Source of the DNA: Candidatus Omnitrophota bacterium | GTDB taxonomy: Bacteria > Omnitrophota > Gorgyraeia > Zapsychrales > Fredricksoniimonadaceae | Reading direction: 5' to 3' | Assembly: GCA_013285735.1 (NCBI GenBank) | Contig: JABDGZ010000018.1 | Span: forward strand, 1-33,237 | Length of the DNA: 33,237 nt | In this document: in pieces, positions 1 through 7,953 of the stretch | How the letters are laid out: every line of letters starts with the position of its first letter | Numbering within the stretch: the first letter of the stretch is position 1 | Program-made: the position numbers and the translations under genes | Notes under the pieces: generated by a model | Told to the model about the DNA's origin: nothing | The model's input: the letters and a program-made list of their open reading frames with translations, nothing else | Database searches by the model: none

Positions 1-872
1 ACACCAGCTACTTTATTCCTGTCTGAGTAAACTTGGTCTAAAATACTATCTTTAATTTTCTTTTTGTACCATGTAGCGAGAATTAAACTGTTAAATACCT
101 GACGGAGCTTTGAAAAATTCTTATTTTCATTTACCTCTTTTGTAAGTTGAGGAATAACGATTTCACGGACAATTTGACTGCCCAATTGACTAGTCTCTTT
201 AACTTGTTTTGATTGAATCCCTTCGTGCTTGGTCAACGAAAGATAATCTTGTTCAAGCATGACCTTTAATTTACTTTCCACCACATATGCCGCGCCCACT
301 TTAGCATTTTCAAACACGACTGCTTTCTCCGGTACTATCCAAACCTTGTTAAACGTATTGACTGGTATATTAGTTGTTCCGTACCTCTTGGCCGCTTCTT
401 CATAAATGCGTTTCCAAAATTTACTTCCGATCTTATCTTCGGGATAAATTAAAGACGCAGTTATTTGTTTTAGTATGTAGTCTTCTGCTAAAAGATCGCG
501 GCCCATTTCGGTTAAACCAAAACTGTTAGGAATAATGCGGTCTTTTTCGTAAGGAGATAAATTCACCCACAAATCTTTTTCTGGAATAGTTAAACTGGCA
601 AGAAAATATTTAATCAGCTTGATGGATTCATCTTTAAGTTGATTGTTATTTAATTCACTATCACCTTTATCAAGGATAAAATCAAACCGGAATGGATTAT
701 CAGGATGAACTTTGACACCTTTTAAAATTGGAGGATTAAATTCAGGGCTTAGATGAACCATGACTCCTGGTGCAGGCAAATGAAAATCCTGTGCTTGGGC
801 TAAAGGCACAGGCCCAATAGTATTGGCCAAAAAAACTATCAAAATAGCTATATGGAAGCATGGGGCTCTCAT
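1..872 (-). CDS. Giant modular exported protein, copy 1 (N-terminal module only, truncated by window edge)
   Basis: The reading frame is open from the ATG at 872 to the left edge, about 290 codons. It begins with a hydrophobic signal peptide ending in a QAQ-like cleavage site and continues with LPAPG, LSPEFNPPILKG, DNPF.FDFILDKGDS, LWVNLSPYEKDRIIPNSFG, MGRDLLAEDY and IPVNTFNKVW. These follow the N-terminal module of the copy at 1149-5771 almost residue for residue. The variable cargo and the C-terminal tail lie outside the window. An in-frame TAG six codons upstream and alignment with the second ATG of the neighbouring copy support this start. It shares the segment TSQLGSQ.VREIVIP with the copy at the right end of the window, so these two modules look closer to each other than to copy 2 there. 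No known enzymatic motif is visible in the module. Function is unknown; export is inferred from the signal peptide. Confidence 0.85.
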   Translation of the reverse strand, partial: MRAPCFHIAILIVFLANTIGPVPLAQAQDFHLPAPGVMVHLSPEFNPPILKGVKVHPDNPFRFDFILDKGDSELNNNQLKDESIKLIKYFLASLTIPEKDLWVNLSPYEKDRIIPNSFGLTEMGRDLLAEDYILKQITASLIYPEDKIGSKFWKRIYEEAAKRYGTTNIPVNTFNKVWIVPEKAVVFENAKVGAAYVVESKLKVMLEQDYLSLTKHEGIQSKQVKETSQLGSQIVREIVIPQLTKEVNENKNFSKLRQVFNSLILATWYKKKIKDSILDQVYSDRNKVAG

Positions 873-1041
873 ACTATAAAGTATGCTCTATAAATAGTAT
901 AGAAACAAGGGCTGAAGGTTGTTTTCGAGAAAACGTTTCCTTAAAAAATACCGACGATGAGAATAGATATTATTAACTACTTTCTTCTACGCCCTTAAAA
1001 TTAATCCTGATCGTTGGAAAATAAGGAGAATTATAGTTTTG
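873..1041. other. Leader of copy 1 and AT-rich spacer
   Basis: On the minus strand this is the 5' leader of copy 1. It holds nested inverted repeats at 871-900 (ATACTAT...ATAGTAT, with an inner ATACT..AGTAT) and a perfect palindrome GTTTTCGAGAAAAC at 921-934. A possible -10 (TATACT on the minus strand) lies in the 895-905 area, but I find no convincing -35. No coding potential is recognised before the comM-like remnant begins. Confidence 0.4.
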
Positions 1042-1152
1042 CACATCAAAGTAGCCCGAACACTCGGTGACTTGGCTGGCTCCGACGTTATTCTTCCCGA
1101 GCATATTGCTGAAGCGGTTGGATACAGGAGTTTGGACAGACCGAGTTTTTAA
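1042..1152 (+). pseudogene. C-terminal remnant of a ComM/YifB-type Mg-chelatase-like AAA ATPase
   Basis: The plus strand encodes KVARTLGDLAGSD followed shortly by EHIAEAVGYRSLDR and a TAA stop at 1150-1152. This is the typical C-terminal end of the YifB/ComM (Mg chelatase-like) family, where the text is close to KVARTIADLAGS...EHIAEAIQYRSLDR. Only about 36 codons remain. Upstream the frame runs into sequence with no family resemblance, and the rest of this roughly 500-residue protein is absent. The remnant runs against the direction of every other gene here, and its stop overlaps the stop codon of the giant gene at 1149. It is best read as the stump of a comM gene cut by a rearrangement. Confidence 0.75.
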
Positions 1153-1331
1153 ACGGACTGACTCGACAGACCAAGGAAGGAACGAAGATTGATTAAAGGC
1201 TGAATAATAATGTCACCTACTGTAAAACCAAGGGAGTTTTGATATGCTGCCAGCTGGGCCGAATCAAAATGGAAACGGATGACATCGTTAGTTTGTAATC
1301 TTTTGTTGATTGCGGTCAAATCAATACCGCC
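1149..1331 (-). repeat. Conserved GGIDL C-terminal tail, copy 2
   Basis: The last 60 residues start GGIDLTAINK and end IIQPLINLRSFLGL plus six residues. The same layout (GGIDL, a variable stretch of 35-40 residues, P-[LV]-x5-[FL]-[LV]-G-[LV] near the end) closes the giant proteins at 7753 and 28712. Confidence 0.8.
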
Positions 1332-4300
1332 TGTATTAGGCGAACTTGCCAATGTTATTCTACTTTGACCTGTTAAAAGCCCTATAGGAACCCACGCCTT
1401 TTGGGGTCCTACCTGTACCTCTCTAAAAAACTCAGGCTGTTTCAAAGGTCGCTCATTGCGCAGGGCGAATAGTGACACCGCGTATCTTTGTCCTTTATAT
1501 ACCACAGGGACCTTGGTATTCAAAGCCACATAGCCAATTTGGGAAGGAAGAGTGTCTATGGGTAGGTAGTAATCCTTTCCATTCACACTAATTTTAAAAG
1601 AATTTGCCATTTGATTACGAGCAGCTTTTGCCAATATACCATTCAAAACATAAAATTTTACACCATAGGCACTTGCCTGTACTGAACGGATAGCTTCGGG
1701 TGAATACCTGCCAGCATTAAAACCGTGCATCTTTAATTGACCTCCCGCATAAACCACGTCAACGATGTTATTATTTGAGTCAAAAATAAGGGCACTGATT
1801 CCTGTAACTTCAACCACCGGACCTACGACCAGCGGTGAATCAGGCGAGACCTCTTTAAAAGGTTCAGTAAGATTAAGGCCTTGGGTGTCTCCTGTATCAC
1901 AACTGACTAAAATGATCCCGCCTCCCTTTTTTAGAACAAGCACTGTTTGCCTCATATCATTTTTATCTTCAACAGATAACTCATACTTTGGATCATCAGA
2001 AAAATGAAAAAAATCCTTACCTCCCAAGGCCAATCCTCTTCTATAACCATGTCCTTCTATCATTAAATCATCGACTAATCCCTTTGTTGATCTGATCGTC
2101 TCTGCAATCTGGACAGCTTCTTGTCGGGTAAAAGCCTCCCTGGAATAAATATCGATACCCGCACTCATCAATTGATAATATTTGATAGAAAATTGGTCCT
2201 GCATAAAAGCACCGTCGTAATCTGTCATACCAACCACATCTAAAATTGAGTGATTGTTTCCTGGTTTTTTACTGTTGCACATCTGGACATACTGATATAT
2301 TTCATATGGGTAACGTGCCACCATAAAAAGAAACCCATTTTCTCTCATCTTGGCTCCACGAGGACTTAAAGCTATCCGCCAGTATTCCCTTGTTTGTGAA
2401 AGTCGCAGGGATAAATAATACCTGACCGCATATTTTGAGAATTTCACAGGAAGGGCCAATCCTTTATTGGAAACACCTACCTCGGCTGCCTGGGTGGGGA
2501 CAATATTTTTTAAAGCATCAATAATATTGTGTCTAGAACCGCTTGTGTACCAATCCGGCATTAATTCTGTTAAAAAATCAACAGCTGCCCTGGCAACATC
2601 TTGCCTCTGCCCAGGTGTAAAATCGCTACTCAGATAAAATGACAAATATTCAACCCTCTGGTAATAGACTTCTTTAACCGCAGTCTCCAGCAAAGCTTTT
2701 TCTGATGAATTCACGCCTGCTAAATTCTGAGGGATAGGTCGACCCCTTGCTACCTCAGCAAATAAATACATAAAAACTGACGAACTGACTCGCCTTTCCC
2801 TATTTTGAATATTCGGATTATCGCTTCTCGCGATCTCATCTTCCTCGGTTGGGCCCAGAATATTTATATATTCCGCTATTTTTGTTTTAAGCTGTTCCTG
2901 GTCAATATCTTCATCTGTTAAAAAATGTTTTAATAGATCCGTTTGATCCAACTGATAGAGTTTCTCCAAGGCTTCAAGGCGGACAGACAGGGGATTTTTT
3001 TTATTCCTGACAATCTCTGATAAATAATAATAAGGTAATCGCGTATTCATATTTTCAATAATGATAGGCATATTACGGTCAGTCATATTCTCAGGTAAAA
3101 TATATCGTCTTTGGATATCATCCATGACACCAATCGCAAATGGGTCAGGACGATACCCCAAAGAAAACAATACTTGGGAGCGAAGATAACGTGAAGGGTC
3201 TCTGCTAATTCTTTCAAGCAAAAGATTGGTATATACTGTTCCTGAACTCCAGCCCGCCTTGCGTATGGCATTTAAACGATCATTTTCATTATGCTGATCC
3301 ATCACATCGGAGCTGCGTAAGATCGATGCAAGTTCCACGCTTTTCTTCGAGGTGAGATCAACTGAATAAGACGATTTAGAAACAACAATATGATGAGACA
3401 TATATTTAAAAACACCAATACCTACCGCTGCTAAAATGCCCGCTAAAAGCAGTCTTTTCGCTATCTTCCCTGCAGACGCATTTTGAGCAAAATCTTCTTC
3501 CTCCTGAGTCTGGTCTGGGCTGGATGCTTGCGACTCTTTGGTATAATAACTGTACCGAAGAATCCATGCTAATTCATTCGTACTCAAATAAAGAATATGT
3601 GGATTTACAAGCAATGAAAAAGGCAGATGAGGCATCCCTATTTTTAATAACATATAATCAAGCAATAATCTCGCCATACGGCCATTCCCGTCTGCAAATG
3701 GATGGAGCATAAAAAATCTTTGATAAATCCTGGCTGCCTCGTCCAAACTGGTGGTGTTATCAAGGAGATTGATCTGGTCTACCAGATGGGCAATTTCTCC
3801 TGGGATCATGTGAGAAGGAGGGTAATAAAATTCTATCTCTCCTGTGGACAAAATAGATGCTATCCCCTCGTCTGGGGTTACGCCCATAATCCCTTTTTTG
3901 GTACCTCTTAAAATTCCGGCAAACATTGAGCCATGCAAACGACGATTAATCGTACTATTGATTTTTTCTAAATCATTGACGGATATTTTTCCACTTCTTA
4001 GCAGCTTTAACATATCCCTATTGGCTTGTTTGATATTTTCCTCGACAATCTCTGGGTCTTCATCTGATTTCGTGCTGGAAATAGACAACTGTTCCTTGGT
4101 CATTGCTTGAATTAAGGTCTCATCCTCCAGGTCCTTCTTTATTCGACGGAGTGCGCTATCTATCGGGACAACGGGCAAAACATCCGGCTCAAAGAAACCT
4201 TGAGGTTTTTCTATAGCCTGTAATCTTGTGCCTTCCTTGGTTTTAGAAACCAAAAAATACCTATCCTCGCCCGCCGGTGTGCGAACCTCAAGATAAGTCT

Positions 4301-5771
4301 GACTTCCCAATATCCCTTTCTTTTGAATACGGGTCTGCATATATAGAAAACCAGGGAATAGAGGAAGTTCCAGTCTGGCTGCTGGTTTTAATACTATTCT
4401 GGGATAATCATAAACAGCACCAATTTTTCCCCCAAAATCAGCCTCGTTCATAATATGATATTCTGGTGGGGACAAATTATTTCTGACTAAATCGTCTACT
4501 GTGAGCGCACTATCGTCAAAGCTCATTTTTACCAAATTAAGAACAGATATACTAGTAGCAATAGACCAGTTTCTTAAGGCAGTCCCGATCTTTCCCACCC
4601 TTCTGCCGCTGTTTTGTTTTGAAATACTTACAATATCGACGACAAGCTTAAGATATTGCCCCACCTTTCTCACCAAAGAAATCGTTTGAGGGTCTGGTGT
4701 CACCATCATAGCTGCGCTTATCTGTCCACCAAAGAACCCGCCAGAAAAATACTTCCTTGGGATAGTTTCTTGAGTAAGCGGATCAGTATCCTCTTTAATA
4801 TAGTTGTAAACCCCCCTCTTAAACGCTCTTAAATATTTTTCGTATATTCTTTCTTTTTCTTTCGGATCATCAATATTAACACCAGCAACTTTATTTTTAT
4901 CCGCATACACCAGCTCTAAAATACTGTCCTTAATTTTCTTTTTGTACCATGCAGCAAGAATAAGACTGTTGTAGACCTGTCGTAGTTGGGCGAAATTCTT
5001 ATTTTCATTAACTTCTATCGTTAGTTGGGGTATAACAATCTCACGGACGACCTGGGAGCCAAGGGCGTTGATGTCGTTCTTGTTGGGGATGCCTTCATGC
5101 TTCTCAAGGGAAAGATAATCTTGCTCAAGCATGACCTTTAATTTTGATTCGACAACATAAGCCGCACCTAACTTAGCATTCTCATAAACAACCGCTTTGT
5201 CAGGAATGATCCAAACCTTATTGAATGTATTTACAGGGATATTCGTCGTGCCAAATTTCTTGGCAGCTTCTTCATAGATACGTTTCCAAAATTTCTTACC
5301 TATTCCATCCTCTGGATACATCAAACTGGCGGTTATTTGTTTGAGCATATAATCTTCAGCAAGCAGGTCTCGGCCCATTGAAGTCAAGCCAAAGCTATTG
5401 GGAATGATGCGGTCTTTTTCGTAAGGAGAAAGATTGACCCATAAATCTTTTTCAGGAATGGTTAAAGAGGCAAGGAAATATTTGATCAGTTTACTGGATT
5501 CATCTTTAAGGCCGTCATTAGATAAACGGCTGTCACCCTTATCAAGAATGAAGTCAAACTTAAATGGATTATCAGGATGTACCTTGATGCCTTTTAAAAT
5601 CGGAGGATTAAATTCAGGGCTTAAACGCACCAATATCCCAGGAGCGGGCAAACTAAAGTCCTGTGCTTGCACTAAAGGTACAGTCACAAAAGTATTAGCC
5701 AGAAAGGCAAACAGTATCCCTGTGGATATGACTCTTCTTATATATAAAGTCATACCTAAAGTATAGAACAT
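1149..5771 (-). CDS. Giant modular exported protein, copy 2: Fic domain plus caspase-like domain
   Basis: 1540 residues. A signal peptide (about 1-37) is followed by the shared N-terminal module ending in PRKYFSGG at 338-345. A Fic domain follows at about 590-740 with the full motif HPFADGNGRMAR at 690-701, the form associated with AMPylation or related phosphotransfer. Residues 772-791 form one likely membrane helix, and about 830-960 look HEAT-like. Residues 1230-1345 contain IEGHGYRRG (His1241) and ILVSCDTGD (Cys1291), the spacing and context of a clan CD (caspase/C11/CHAT-like) His-Cys dyad. The tail from 1481 begins GGIDL. The first ATG (5771) has AGGAAG seven bases upstream; a second in-frame ATG at 5753 aligns with the start of copy 1 and gives a more normal signal peptide. 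Fic recognition is firm, the protease call tentative, the cellular role unknown. Confidence 0.85.
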   Translation of the reverse strand: MFYTLGMTLYIRRVISTGILFAFLANTFVTVPLVQAQDFSLPAPGILVRLSPEFNPPILKGIKVHPDNPFKFDFILDKGDSRLSNDGLKDESSKLIKYFLASLTIPEKDLWVNLSPYEKDRIIPNSFGLTSMGRDLLAEDYMLKQITASLMYPEDGIGKKFWKRIYEEAAKKFGTTNIPVNTFNKVWIIPDKAVVYENAKLGAAYVVESKLKVMLEQDYLSLEKHEGIPNKNDINALGSQVVREIVIPQLTIEVNENKNFAQLRQVYNSLILAAWYKKKIKDSILELVYADKNKVAGVNIDDPKEKERIYEKYLRAFKRGVYNYIKEDTDPLTQETIPRKYFSGGFFGGQISAAMMVTPDPQTISLVRKVGQYLKLVVDIVSISKQNSGRRVGKIGTALRNWSIATSISVLNLVKMSFDDSALTVDDLVRNNLSPPEYHIMNEADFGGKIGAVYDYPRIVLKPAARLELPLFPGFLYMQTRIQKKGILGSQTYLEVRTPAGEDRYFLVSKTKEGTRLQAIEKPQGFFEPDVLPVVPIDSALRRIKKDLEDETLIQAMTKEQLSISSTKSDEDPEIVEENIKQANRDMLKLLRSGKISVNDLEKINSTINRRLHGSMFAGILRGTKKGIMGVTPDEGIASILSTGEIEFYYPPSHMIPGEIAHLVDQINLLDNTTSLDEAARIYQRFFMLHPFADGNGRMARLLLDYMLLKIGMPHLPFSLLVNPHILYLSTNELAWILRYSYYTKESQASSPDQTQEEEDFAQNASAGKIAKRLLLAGILAAVGIGVFKYMSHHIVVSKSSYSVDLTSKKSVELASILRSSDVMDQHNENDRLNAIRKAGWSSGTVYTNLLLERISRDPSRYLRSQVLFSLGYRPDPFAIGVMDDIQRRYILPENMTDRNMPIIIENMNTRLPYYYLSEIVRNKKNPLSVRLEALEKLYQLDQTDLLKHFLTDEDIDQEQLKTKIAEYINILGPTEEDEIARSDNPNIQNRERRVSSSVFMYLFAEVARGRPIPQNLAGVNSSEKALLETAVKEVYYQRVEYLSFYLSSDFTPGQRQDVARAAVDFLTELMPDWYTSGSRHNIIDALKNIVPTQAAEVGVSNKGLALPVKFSKYAVRYYLSLRLSQTREYWRIALSPRGAKMRENGFLFMVARYPYEIYQYVQMCNSKKPGNNHSILDVVGMTDYDGAFMQDQFSIKYYQLMSAGIDIYSREAFTRQEAVQIAETIRSTKGLVDDLMIEGHGYRRGLALGGKDFFHFSDDPKYELSVEDKNDMRQTVLVLKKGGGIILVSCDTGDTQGLNLTEPFKEVSPDSPLVVGPVVEVTGISALIFDSNNNIVDVVYAGGQLKMHGFNAGRYSPEAIRSVQASAYGVKFYVLNGILAKAARNQMANSFKISVNGKDYYLPIDTLPSQIGYVALNTKVPVVYKGQRYAVSLFALRNERPLKQPEFFREVQVGPQKAWVPIGLLTGQSRITLASSPNTGGIDLTAINKRLQTNDVIRFHFDSAQLAAYQNSLGFTVGDIIIQPLINLRSFLGLSSQSV
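4737..5771 (-). repeat. Shared N-terminal module of the giant proteins, copy 2
   Basis: This encodes residues 1-345, from the signal peptide to KYFSGG (4737-4754). It is clearly similar at the DNA level to 1-872 and 32456-33237 and more distantly similar to 12508-13512. Conserved blocks include LPAPG, IKYFLASL.IP, WVNLSPYEK, LKQITASL.YPE, GTT.IPVNTFNKVW, LKVMLE.DYL, REIV.P.L and VFNYIKE or its variant. Confidence 0.85.
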
Positions 5772-5823
5772 CTATATACTTCCTGCCATTTTTTGTGGTT
5801 GAGGCCACAGAATGAACCCCTGC

Positions 5824-6543
5824 TTAAAATATCCTTAAATGCACTTCGTGTATGGCGGGAACGGCTGGGTTGGGCGTGCGGCTTTGTTCTATGGATTTCA
5901 AATCTTGGATAGCGTCACTTCGTGCTTCATTAAGCCCATCCCAAATCTTCTGGGAAGTTATATTATTCACTTGCATATATTGTTGAAAAAGTTTGGACGC
6001 AAGGATACTTTTTAACACTTCCTGAGGAGGGAGTTTCACGGCATTGATAAAGAGGACCTCTGCGGCATCATTATTGCCGCTCATCAAAGCTAAAACACCT
6101 AAATCATAGCTAGCCCAAAAAACTCCTGCGTCAGAATCTAACCCTTGCTTAAATTCATCAAAAGCCTCCGGCATATTTCCTGCCTTATCTTCACACAAGC
6201 CCAGAAACACATGCGCCTCTTGCATCTGAGGCATATATTCTAGAACTTTGTGATAATACTTCCGGCAATCATCTATGTCAGACTTTTCAAGACCCGCTGC
6301 CCCGGAAACATTGCTGGCATTATAAATTTTAACTAGCGGCGGGATTGAATCATTCAATTCTTTAATCATCAGGTACTGGTGCATTTGCTCAACATTAACT
6401 CCTTGAGAAAAATACTTGCCTGAAATAAGCCAAGGATAGAATTCTTTGAGCGCCTCCCTTTGCTGATAAATACGAAAGATGAACACTCCCAGAATGCCCA
6501 GCAGTAGAACTCCCACCATTCCTTTAATAAATAATTTAGGCAT
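5824..6543 (-). CDS. Membrane-anchored TPR protein
   Basis: 239 residues. An N-terminal hydrophobic helix (about 7-25) is followed by a soluble domain with helical TPR-like pairs at about 92-175, including EAHVFLGLCEDKAGNMPEAF and SYDLGVLALMSGNNDAAEVLF. TPRs usually hold protein partners together; no catalytic motif is visible. It starts 11 bases after the stop of the upstream glycosyltransferase-like gene, so the two are probably cotranscribed, and a role as its partner is possible but unproven. No good ribosome binding site precedes the ATG. The specific function is unknown. Confidence 0.8.
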   Translation of the reverse strand: MPKLFIKGMVGVLLLGILGVFIFRIYQQREALKEFYPWLISGKYFSQGVNVEQMHQYLMIKELNDSIPPLVKIYNASNVSGAAGLEKSDIDDCRKYYHKVLEYMPQMQEAHVFLGLCEDKAGNMPEAFDEFKQGLDSDAGVFWASYDLGVLALMSGNNDAAEVLFINAVKLPPQEVLKSILASKLFQQYMQVNNITSQKIWDGLNEARSDAIQDLKSIEQSRTPNPAVPAIHEVHLRIF

Positions 6544-6554
6544 GACCGTAATCT

Positions 6555-7688
6555 TTAAAAATATACTCCCAATTTATTAACTATCACATATACAGACAAC
6601 AATTGGCTCAACAGTCCCGTCAGAAAAATAATCAATATGACTGACCGCCACCATACACATTTTGCTGAAGCCAGCCAGAAATCCGAAAAAACAGCTGCCA
6701 TCATAATAATAGCGACGGGTGTAAGAAAAATGAAGTGTCTTGGCACAACTGGCACAATATGAGGAATGGACGACTTACAAACTGCAAAAAATACCCCTAC
6801 GAGGGCGATGGCCATAAAAGCCAGACAAAACGGTAAAAAAATACGTCCAAATAAAAAACACTTCTGTAATGATTCTTCCTGTCGTGACAAAAATAGCACG
6901 ATGACATACATGCCTAAAAGAATTAACCCTTCTAACGGAAAGTTATAAAAGAAAAGGTCCTGCCACGAAACTGCAACGAACATCTTCATTTGACCTTGGG
7001 CGTAAAAATAATATGCCCCTAAAAATAATGGCACTGCCCCGGCCATCATATGGAATTTTCCCCGTCTGATTCCGGCACACCATAACAATCCCAAGCAGAT
7101 TATCGTTTGTACGAGACCCAAAGGCGCGGTAAGGCACAAGCCAGCATGAACAAACGCCAAAGGAATCACCGGCGGATGGGTCTCTTTTTTAGAAATTATG
7201 TCAAGAAACAACAACGATTGAAATACTGTCAGCATAAACCAAAGCGGATAAAACCTTGCCTCAACCCAATACAGCCAAACCATAGGCATGCTCAAACAAA
7301 TAAGCGCAGCCACGACCCCGCCGACAAAACCTGCCCGAACCCCAAAAAAAAGAACAATGGCTGTCATCGCAAGGGACATTAAAATGTCTGGAAGGACCCG
7401 CAAGATTAACTGCGCCTGGGGATGAGCAACAAACCATGTGTCGCCGTCCCATACAAAGGGAAGCTGCCAATGGATAAGCTGCAAAAAACCTTTTTGTAAG
7501 GCACGAGATGCCGGAAAAAGATTAATTTCCCCGTGCTGGGCAAAGAAAATATTAGACCACGATTTTCCCTGTATGGTAAATTGCTGCCCATAAAGCTCGT
7601 CGGTCCATAGCGGCTTATGCCGGGCTAATACTATCCCGACAGAAAAGAAAAAAGAGAACACCAGTAGGCCAACGATAAATGTCTTCAT
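6555..7688 (-). CDS. GT39/ArnT-like membrane glycosyltransferase (GT-C fold)
   Basis: 377 residues and mostly hydrophobic, with roughly eight to ten membrane segments. After the first helix comes PLWTDELYG (28-34), the first-loop acidic motif typical of dolichyl-phosphate-mannose-protein mannosyltransferase and ArnT-type enzymes. RVLPDILMSL and EARFYPLWFMLTVF further on match other conserved spots of that family. These enzymes move a sugar from a polyprenyl-phosphate carrier to a protein or lipid on the outer face of the cytoplasmic membrane. The protein is shorter than many family members (around 500 residues) and lacks a large C-terminal soluble domain. It lies 64 bases downstream of a giant exported protein gene and just upstream of a membrane TPR protein. 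Acceptor and donor cannot be read from sequence. Confidence 0.75.
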   Translation of the reverse strand: MKTFIVGLLVFSFFFSVGIVLARHKPLWTDELYGQQFTIQGKSWSNIFFAQHGEINLFPASRALQKGFLQLIHWQLPFVWDGDTWFVAHPQAQLILRVLPDILMSLAMTAIVLFFGVRAGFVGGVVAALICLSMPMVWLYWVEARFYPLWFMLTVFQSLLFLDIISKKETHPPVIPLAFVHAGLCLTAPLGLVQTIICLGLLWCAGIRRGKFHMMAGAVPLFLGAYYFYAQGQMKMFVAVSWQDLFFYNFPLEGLILLGMYVIVLFLSRQEESLQKCFLFGRIFLPFCLAFMAIALVGVFFAVCKSSIPHIVPVVPRHFIFLTPVAIIMMAAVFSDFWLASAKCVWWRSVILIIFLTGLLSQLLSVYVIVNKLGVYF

Positions 7689-7752
7689 AAATTATCTTTA
7701 TTGATAATAGGCAGGAAGTCAAAAAATGACAAGGAGAATAATCGTGAAGTGC

Positions 7753-7953
7753 TTAGTGTACGGGTGCTGGAAGACCAACCAATGGCCAAATGCTGGTGAC
7801 AGGTGTCATCTTAAAGATAACCGGCGAAAGATTGTCCAGTCCTTCACGCCTGATGCGCTCAAGCATGGCTGGATTAATGTTCATCTCAACACCCTTACCG
7901 TCTTTACTGACCTTCCACTGCATGCCGTTAGCAGTATTTAAATCGATACCACC
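7753..7953 (-). repeat. Conserved GGIDL C-terminal tail, copy 3
   Basis: The last 66 residues begin YGGIDLNTANGMQ and end MTPVTSIWPLVGL plus five residues. The ends match the tails at 1149 and 28712; the middle is divergent. Confidence 0.75.

Noticed and set aside
5794-5809. TGTGG...CCACA hairpin between the TPR gene and giant copy 2, considered as a terminator
   Set aside because: On the minus strand the stem is followed by A residues rather than T residues, and on the plus strand no gene precedes it.
7107-7382. Plus-strand ORF of 91 codons rich in Lys, Arg and Asn
   Set aside because: It is opposite the multi-helix glycosyltransferase gene; the composition is what the complement of a hydrophobic gene gives.
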